Positions 59,163 through 64,000 of a stretch of 64,000 nt of DNA are shown piece after piece. Below the pieces are notes generated by a model, which worked only from the letters and a program-made list of their open reading frames with translations, did no database searches and had not been told where the DNA came from. This DNA comes from Taibaiella helva. GTDB lineage: Bacteria > Bacteroidota > Bacteroidia > Chitinophagales > Chitinophagaceae. The position numbers and the translations under genes were made by a program. The DNA is taken from the NCBI RefSeq assembly GCF_003545695.1, contig NZ_QUZZ01000011.1, positions 1-64,000 on the forward strand, in the 5' to 3' direction. Every line of letters starts with the position of its first letter. The first letter of the stretch is position 1.

Positions 59163-61565
59163 ATGAAATCAAAATTACTTTTAGCTTCCCTGCTGGCTTG
59201 GTCAAGCTATGCTGCGCAGGCAGCTTACGTACCCTTGCCAATCACTACAGGATTGACAGCTGATGTAATCGCCAATGGTGTGGGTACGGTGGTGGCTACC
59301 ACATCTGCCGATGTGGACGGCGCCAATTTCAGCTTTATGGCTATTGGCTGGCAGCAAACGGCGAGCAGCACGCCGGTTTCGTTCGGCCTGCCTGCCGGCG
59401 GTGTGATCAACAGCGCTGCTACATCAGGCCTTTCTTTCAATATAGGGCCTACTGCCACACCCTATACCGGGAACAACTCGTTGCGGATCGCAACCAATGG
59501 TAGTTCCGGGACACTGGTCTTTGCCAGCAATCCTACAGCAAGCAACCTGTATATCCTGGCTACTTCCGGTAGCGGTAACAGCTATTTTACCGGCCAGATC
59601 AACTTTACCGATGCAACCAATCAGCCGATCTCTACCGCGATTGTGGTACCCGACTGGTTCAGCTCAACACTGCAGCCGGTGGCGGCCTCAGGCTTCGGCA
59701 GGGTGGGCTATCTTTCTAATCTTACGGAGAACCCTTTTGGCAATCCTCGCCTGTACCAGATTGCCATACCCATTAATACGGCCAATCAGACCAAGCAGAT
59801 CGCCAGTGTTCAGATCACCAAAGCATCTGCCAGCGCCGCAGGATCTGTGCTGAACGTGTTTGCCGTGAGCGTGGAAACGGTGGTTACCTGCGCTGCGCCG
59901 ACCAGCCCTACAGCAACTTCGATTACGCCCACCTCGGCAGTGCTCGACTGGGCCCAGACCGGGACACCCGGCCAGTGGCAGATCAAGTACGGTCCTACCG
60001 GCTTTCCTGTAGCTACCGGCGGCACTTCCATTTTTACCAGCACCAAGCCCTATACCTTAAATCCGCCGCTGACTCCTTCAACCGGCTACTCGTATTTTGT
60101 CAGGGCGGTATGTGGTCCCAACGACACCAGCCTCTGGTCGCCGGTAACAAATTTTACCACTACCTGTAATGCGCCCCCGATCCTCACCAAAACGGATAGC
60201 TTCAGCTGCGGCCCCGGCGCAGTAACGCTTGCAGCTACTACTACTGCAGGCAACAGCATCAAGTGGTATGCCAACCTTACCGGCGGTACCACATTGGCAA
60301 CAGGCAACACCTATACTACAGCCTCCATTTCTGCTACCACAACTTATTACATCGCTGCGGCCAGCGGTACCTGTGAAACCAGTCCGCGACAGGCGGTAGT
60401 AGCGACCATACGGCCCATTCCTACCGTGAATATCGGTAACGATACAACCATATGTCCTGGTGTTACCTACACGCTGAATGCTACCACTACCGGTGCTACC
60501 TATGCCTGGAATACCGGGGCAACGACACCTACTATCAACGTAAACACCGCCGGCACTTACTCCGTAGCGGTAACCGTAAACAGCTGCAGCGGCTCTGATG
60601 CCCGCACCATTACTGCCGGTATCGTGCCTGTGAATGTGCTTCCGGCAACGACCGACCTCTGCTCGGGCAGCACTGCGACCCTCAACGCCGGCAATGCAGG
60701 CAGCACCTTCCTGTGGACGCCCGGCAGCAATACGACGCAAACGATTAATGTAACTGCCGGCGGTACTTATTCCGCGCAGATCAAAAGCGTGAACGGCTGC
60801 GTGATCAACAGTTCCACGAATGTGATCATCCGTCCCTTGCCGGTACCCGCCCTGGGCAACGACACCAGCATCTGCGAAGGCGCCCAGATTACGCTTGACG
60901 CCGGCAATGCAGGCTATACCTATCTCTGGAATACAGCTGCGGCGACCCAGATGATCAATATTACCGACTCGGGTACCTATACGGTAACCGTGACCACGCC
61001 TTATAATTGCGTGAATACCGAAGACAAGCATATTGCCTATCTGCCTTCGCCCCGCGTGGAAGGGTTCAATTTCATCCCTATGTTCTACGAGGATCTGGGT
61101 AAAGTGAAATTCACGCCCCTGCATCCAACCGATGTAGCCACCTACGAATGGAATTTTGGCGACGGCTCGCCTACAGTGACCCAAATGACACCGACACATG
61201 TCTATGCAGCCACTGGGGCTTACACTGTAACCCTGAAAGTATTTAACAACTGCAGCGATTACAGCATCAGCCAGCAGATCCATGTAGATCTGGCTACCGG
61301 CCTTGCTACCCTGGGTAAAGAGGAGGCTGAAGTGCTGCTCTATCCCAATCCTTCCCGCGATCAGCTGTCGATCAGCAATAAGAGTGCCGTGAAGATGCAG
61401 GAAGTGGCCGTGTTCAACACCCTGGGCGCCTTAGTGTACCGGCATAAAGCCGATAGCGATAAGCAGCACCGGCTGTCCGTGTCGGGAATGGCCAATGGCA
61501 TATATTCGGTGCGTATCCTGACTGATAAAGGATTCGTGATCCGGAAATTTGAAGTGCTTCGCTAA
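59163..61565 (+). CDS. T9SS-sorted surface protein with FnIII, Ig-like and PKD domains
   Basis: The 800-residue protein has a signal peptide (MKSKLLLASLLAWSSYAAQA). Residues 22-240 form a beta-rich N-terminal domain. A fibronectin type III-like domain (about 241-335, PTSPTATSITPTSAVLDWAQ) follows. Ig-like units with C..G....L run to about 625. A PKD domain has YEWNFGDGSPTV and HVYAATGAYTV (about 630-715). The end (about 725-800) is a type A T9SS domain: VLLYPNPSRDQLSISN, then GIYSVRILTDKGFVIRKFEV. It is exported by type IX secretion. It carries its own CTD, unlike the two giant proteins. The 286 bases before it hold the DUF3467 promoter and no clear box for this gene. Confidence 0.88.
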   Translation: MKSKLLLASLLAWSSYAAQAAYVPLPITTGLTADVIANGVGTVVATTSADVDGANFSFMAIGWQQTASSTPVSFGLPAGGVINSAATSGLSFNIGPTATPYTGNNSLRIATNGSSGTLVFASNPTASNLYILATSGSGNSYFTGQINFTDATNQPISTAIVVPDWFSSTLQPVAASGFGRVGYLSNLTENPFGNPRLYQIAIPINTANQTKQIASVQITKASASAAGSVLNVFAVSVETVVTCAAPTSPTATSITPTSAVLDWAQTGTPGQWQIKYGPTGFPVATGGTSIFTSTKPYTLNPPLTPSTGYSYFVRAVCGPNDTSLWSPVTNFTTTCNAPPILTKTDSFSCGPGAVTLAATTTAGNSIKWYANLTGGTTLATGNTYTTASISATTTYYIAAASGTCETSPRQAVVATIRPIPTVNIGNDTTICPGVTYTLNATTTGATYAWNTGATTPTINVNTAGTYSVAVTVNSCSGSDARTITAGIVPVNVLPATTDLCSGSTATLNAGNAGSTFLWTPGSNTTQTINVTAGGTYSAQIKSVNGCVINSSTNVIIRPLPVPALGNDTSICEGAQITLDAGNAGYTYLWNTAAATQMINITDSGTYTVTVTTPYNCVNTEDKHIAYLPSPRVEGFNFIPMFYEDLGKVKFTPLHPTDVATYEWNFGDGSPTVTQMTPTHVYAATGAYTVTLKVFNNCSDYSISQQIHVDLATGLATLGKEEAEVLLYPNPSRDQLSISNKSAVKMQEVAVFNTLGALVYRHKADSDKQHRLSVSGMANGIYSVRILTDKGFVIRKFEVLR

Positions 61566-61584
61566 CAAAAAGCAATATCCCCTC

Positions 61585-61618
61585 AAGGCTGCAGGTGTTC
61601 CCTGCAGCCTTTTTTTTG
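61585..61618 (+). terminator. Terminator after the 800-residue surface protein gene
   Basis: A perfect 11-bp stem (61585-61595 with 61601-61611) is followed by at least seven T. Confidence 0.9.
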
Positions 61619-61704
61619 TTGATAAAGAATTCATATACCGCTATTTGACCGGATCGATAAATTTGGAAATTGGTTTACCTTAGATTACTTTAAAAAAGAC
61701 AAGT

Positions 61705-62475
61705 ATGAAGGAAAAAGAAGAGATTGTCGAGAACTGGCTGCCGCGATATACAGGCCTGGAGCTCGATCAGTTCGGGAAGTACATCCTGCTCTGCAATTTC
61801 TATAAGTACGTAGAGCTGTTTGCGTCCATGCACGATGTACCGATTGTGGGGCTGGACAAGCCTATGCCCTGCGCCACTGCAGATGGGATCACTATCATTA
61901 ATTTCGGCATGGGAAGCCCTGGTGCGGCGACCATTATGGACCTGTTGTCGGCCATTCATCCCAATGCCGTCCTGTTCCTGGGCAAATGTGGCGGTCTGAA
62001 AAAGAAGAACAAAGTAGGCGACCTTATCCTGCCGATCGCGGCAATAAGGGGGGAAGGGACCAGCAACGACTATTTTCCTGCCGAAGTGCCCGCCCTGCCT
62101 GCGTTTGCGCTACAGAAAGCGATCTCCACCACCATTCGGGACTATGCCCGCGATTACTGGACCGGGACCTGCTATACCACCAACAGAAGGGTATGGGAGC
62201 ACGATGAAGAATTCAAGCTTTACCTGAAGCGGATACGCGCCATGGCTATCGATATGGAAACCGCAACGATCTTCATCACCGGCTTTGCCAATAAGATACC
62301 GACCGGCGCCTTATTGCTAGTGTCGGATCAGCCGATGATCCCGGAAGGGGTGAAGACTTCTAAGGGAGACGCCAAAGTCACCAAGCTCTTTGCCGAGCTG
62401 CACCTGAAGATCGGTATCGATTCGCTGAAGCAGCTCATCAACAATGGGCTCACGGTAAAGCACCTGCATTTTTAG
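61705..62475 (+). CDS. amn: AMP nucleosidase
   Basis: The 256-residue member of the nucleoside phosphorylase superfamily hydrolyses AMP to adenine and ribose 5-phosphate. GMGSPGAATIMDLLSAI and LFLGKCGGLKKKNKVGDLIL give the phosphate/ribose site. The segment AIDMETATIF is the Met-Glu base-binding motif, and LLLVSDQPMIPEG is conserved in the short AMP nucleosidases of Bacteroidota. It lacks the N-terminal regulatory domain of the E. coli enzyme. Its stop codon overlaps that of the convergent mqnD gene (62472-62475). Confidence 0.92.
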   Translation: MKEKEEIVENWLPRYTGLELDQFGKYILLCNFYKYVELFASMHDVPIVGLDKPMPCATADGITIINFGMGSPGAATIMDLLSAIHPNAVLFLGKCGGLKKKNKVGDLILPIAAIRGEGTSNDYFPAEVPALPAFALQKAISTTIRDYARDYWTGTCYTTNRRVWEHDEEFKLYLKRIRAMAIDMETATIFITGFANKIPTGALLLVSDQPMIPEGVKTSKGDAKVTKLFAELHLKIGIDSLKQLINNGLTVKHLHF

Positions 62476-63341
62476 CCCAGGTACACACCAGGGCCCGAAG
62501 CCTGTATCAGGCCGTTCTCACGGGCTTTGGCAAACAAGGTATCAACAGCCCGGCGCCCTTCAGCGCCAAGCGAATCGGAGTATTCGTTTACATAGAGGTT
62601 GATATGCCTGCGCATCACCTCTTCCTCCATTTCCTGCGCATGGCGGGTCACAAAGTCCGAGAGCGCAGGATAGCTTTTCCAGCTGTATTGCAGGCTTTTC
62701 CTGATCAGCTGTTCCACCTGCAGCGCCGTTTCCATAGGCACATCCCTGCGGATACAAATGCCGCCCAGCGGGATGGCCGATCCGCTGGTCTGCTCCCACC
62801 AATCGCCCATATCGATCAGCTTTTCCAGGCCGCGCTGCTGGTAGGTAAAGCGGCTCTCATGGATCACCAGGCCGCAATCAAACTCACCCTTCAGCACCTT
62901 GTCCTCGATCTCGCTGAACAAAACCTCCGTTTTATCTTTAGCGCCGGGAAAGGCCAGGGAAAACAGCAGGTTGGCAGTAGTATGCTTACCGGGAATAGCA
63001 ATACGGGCTGTGGAAAGGAATGCAGCCAGGTCTGTTACCGGCGCAGCGCCTGCCTTTCGGATCACGAGCGGGCCCACACCTCTTCCCAATGCGCTGCCGC
63101 TGTCGAGCAGGGCATAGCGGTCGCTTACCTGCAGCAAGGTGTTGTAGCTGAGCTTGGTGATCGCCAGCCAGCCTTCAAAGGCCCATTGGTTCAGCGTTTC
63201 CACATCTTCGAGCACATAGTCGAATTGCAGCGCGCCGGTATCCATTTTCCGGTTCACCATCGCATCGAAAATAAAAGTATCGTTGGGGCAGGGGCTGAAG
63301 CCTAGGCTCAGCGTTTGCAGCGTAGTCGGACTTGTTGTCAT
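62472..63341 (-). CDS. mqnD: 1,4-dihydroxy-6-naphthoate synthase
   Basis: The 289-residue MqnD converts cyclic dehypoxanthine futalosine to dihydroxynaphthoate in the futalosine route to menaquinone. The early SLGFSPCPNDTFIFDAM is diagnostic, with LSYNTLLQVSDRYALLDSGSALGRG after it. I chose the ATG at 63341 (MTTSPTTLQT) because a TACCTTTG box at 63360-63367 lies just upstream. A longer start at 63371 would precede the box. No other mqn gene is in the window. It is convergent with amn, with overlapping stops. Confidence 0.93.
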   Translation of the reverse strand: MTTSPTTLQTLSLGFSPCPNDTFIFDAMVNRKMDTGALQFDYVLEDVETLNQWAFEGWLAITKLSYNTLLQVSDRYALLDSGSALGRGVGPLVIRKAGAAPVTDLAAFLSTARIAIPGKHTTANLLFSLAFPGAKDKTEVLFSEIEDKVLKGEFDCGLVIHESRFTYQQRGLEKLIDMGDWWEQTSGSAIPLGGICIRRDVPMETALQVEQLIRKSLQYSWKSYPALSDFVTRHAQEMEEEVMRRHINLYVNEYSDSLGAEGRRAVDTLFAKARENGLIQASGPGVYLG

Positions 63342-63359
63342 AACCAGGAGAAAGAGCTG

Positions 63360-63367
63360 CAAAGGTA
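63360..63367 (-). promoter_or_regulatory. -7 motif for mqnD
   Basis: TACCTTTG on the minus strand lies 18 bases before the chosen ATG. Confidence 0.6.
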
Positions 63368-63414
63368 GCAATTTCCAGGGCAGCGCAGGGCTTTAATATT
63401 CCGGTAATAAAGGT

Positions 63415-63422
63415 TACTTTTG
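63415..63422 (+). promoter_or_regulatory. -7 motif for cmk
   Basis: TACTTTTG lies 65 bases before the cmk ATG. Confidence 0.55.
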
Positions 63423-63487
63423 CAGAGGCAGAAGGATCAAGATCCCCTGACCGGCATAAGGTGCTGCCCCAAACAAACCGGAGAATT

Positions 63488-64000
63488 ATGAAGATCATTA
63501 TTGCGATAGACGGTTATTCTTCCTGTGGAAAAAGCACGCTGGCCAAAGAGCTGGCTGAGCAGATGCACTATGCCTACATCGATACCGGCGCCATGTACCG
63601 TGCCATTACCCTCTATTTCCTGCGCGAAAATGTTTCCCTGAAGCATAAGGAGGAGATCGAAGCAGCGCTGAAGAACATCAACCTGCATTTTGAGCTGAAT
63701 CCCGAAACCCGCGGTTCCGAAATGTACCTTAACGATGAGAATGTCGCCCGCAATATCCGGGATATGATCGTGGCCGATAAGGTAAGCGAAGTGGCTGCTA
63801 TCAAAGAAGTACGGCATTTTGCCGTAGAGCAGCAGCAAAAGATGGGCAAGCATAAAGGCCTGGTGATGGACGGCCGTGATATCGGCACCGTAGTGTTCCC
63901 CGATGCAGAGCTGAAAATATTCATGACCGCCGACCCGGAGATCCGCGTCAAACGCCGCTTTCAGGAATTGTATCCCACCAATCCCCTGATCACCCTCGAT
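63488..64000 (+). CDS. cmk: Cytidylate kinase, partial (C-terminus outside window)
   Basis: The frame runs from the ATG at 63488 to the window edge, giving 171 residues of a protein normally near 225-235. The nucleoside monophosphate kinase P-loop is GYSSCGKSTLA. IDTGAMYRAITLYFL is the CMP-binding signature, and MDGRDIGTVVFPDAELKIFM is the conserved NMP region. The enzyme phosphorylates CMP and dCMP with ATP. The gene is divergent from mqnD. Confidence 0.95.
   Translation, partial: MKIIIAIDGYSSCGKSTLAKELAEQMHYAYIDTGAMYRAITLYFLRENVSLKHKEEIEAALKNINLHFELNPETRGSEMYLNDENVARNIRDMIVADKVSEVAAIKEVRHFAVEQQQKMGKHKGLVMDGRDIGTVVFPDAELKIFMTADPEIRVKRRFQELYPTNPLITLD

Overview
The window comes from a member of the Bacteroidota, most likely of the Chitinophagaceae or a close relative. 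Base composition is near half GC outside a few AT-rich gaps. Most genes have the Bacteroidota -7 promoter motif TAnnTTTG close upstream instead of a sigma70 box, and recognisable Shine-Dalgarno sequences are rare. Other lineage signs are type IX secretion (T9SS) C-terminal domains, an S46 dipeptidyl-peptidase, a futalosine-route menaquinone gene (mqnD), tandem clpP genes and ECF sigma/membrane anti-sigma pairs with a beta-barrel. I saw no rRNA, tRNA, CRISPR array, transposase or prophage gene.

Layout. 1-8.1 kb: the start of a PKD-repeat secreted protein (minus, runs off the left edge), pruA, a small conserved protein, dps, an S46 dipeptidyl-peptidase and an M17 aminopeptidase. 8.2-28.3 kb: an accessory surface-protein region built from two paralogous modules. 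Each module has an XRE regulator on the minus strand, a long AT-rich gap, a giant Ig/PKD/HYR-type secreted protein on the plus strand, and a smaller protein carrying a T9SS C-terminal domain. Module A is 8187-20180. Module B is 20347-27445 and is followed by an outer-membrane barrel gene. 28.3-35.2 kb, all minus: lysS with two small genes, an ECF sigma/anti-sigma pair, a YCF48-like lipoprotein and a DUF2306 membrane protein. 35.2-45.7 kb: dnaX, a gene-free block of palindromic repeats, pdxA-engB, a cystathionine beta-synthase-type enzyme, rpsO, two small genes, pnp and two small unknowns. 45.8-52.8 kb, plus: a serine hydrolase, a DUF1877 protein, an M1 peptidase and a second ECF sigma/anti-sigma pair. 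52.9-64 kb: two clpP genes, a DUF1569-like protein, tsaB, a thioesterase, a PH-domain protein, guaA, DUF3467, another T9SS surface protein, AMP nucleosidase, mqnD and the start of cmk.

The main find is the duplicated surface-protein module. Both giant genes share an upstream element (20 of 28 bases identical, containing the dyad ACCTA-N6-TAsGT) placed exactly 41 bp before an identical TACTTTTG -7 box. Both proteins start with an unusually long basic region ahead of the signal-peptide core, and both end in a similar C-terminal domain instead of a recognisable T9SS CTD. Both genes are separated from the T9SS-tagged partner by a strong GC-rich hairpin. I infer an XRE-controlled system in which a giant surface protein is exported or anchored together with a CTD-bearing partner. 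Sequence alone does not prove this.

A second theme is two copies of an ECF sigma factor next to a protein with a cytosolic sigma-binding-like segment, one inner-membrane helix, a long disordered linker and a C-terminal outer-membrane barrel. This is the architecture described for dual membrane-spanning anti-sigma factors in Bacteroides.
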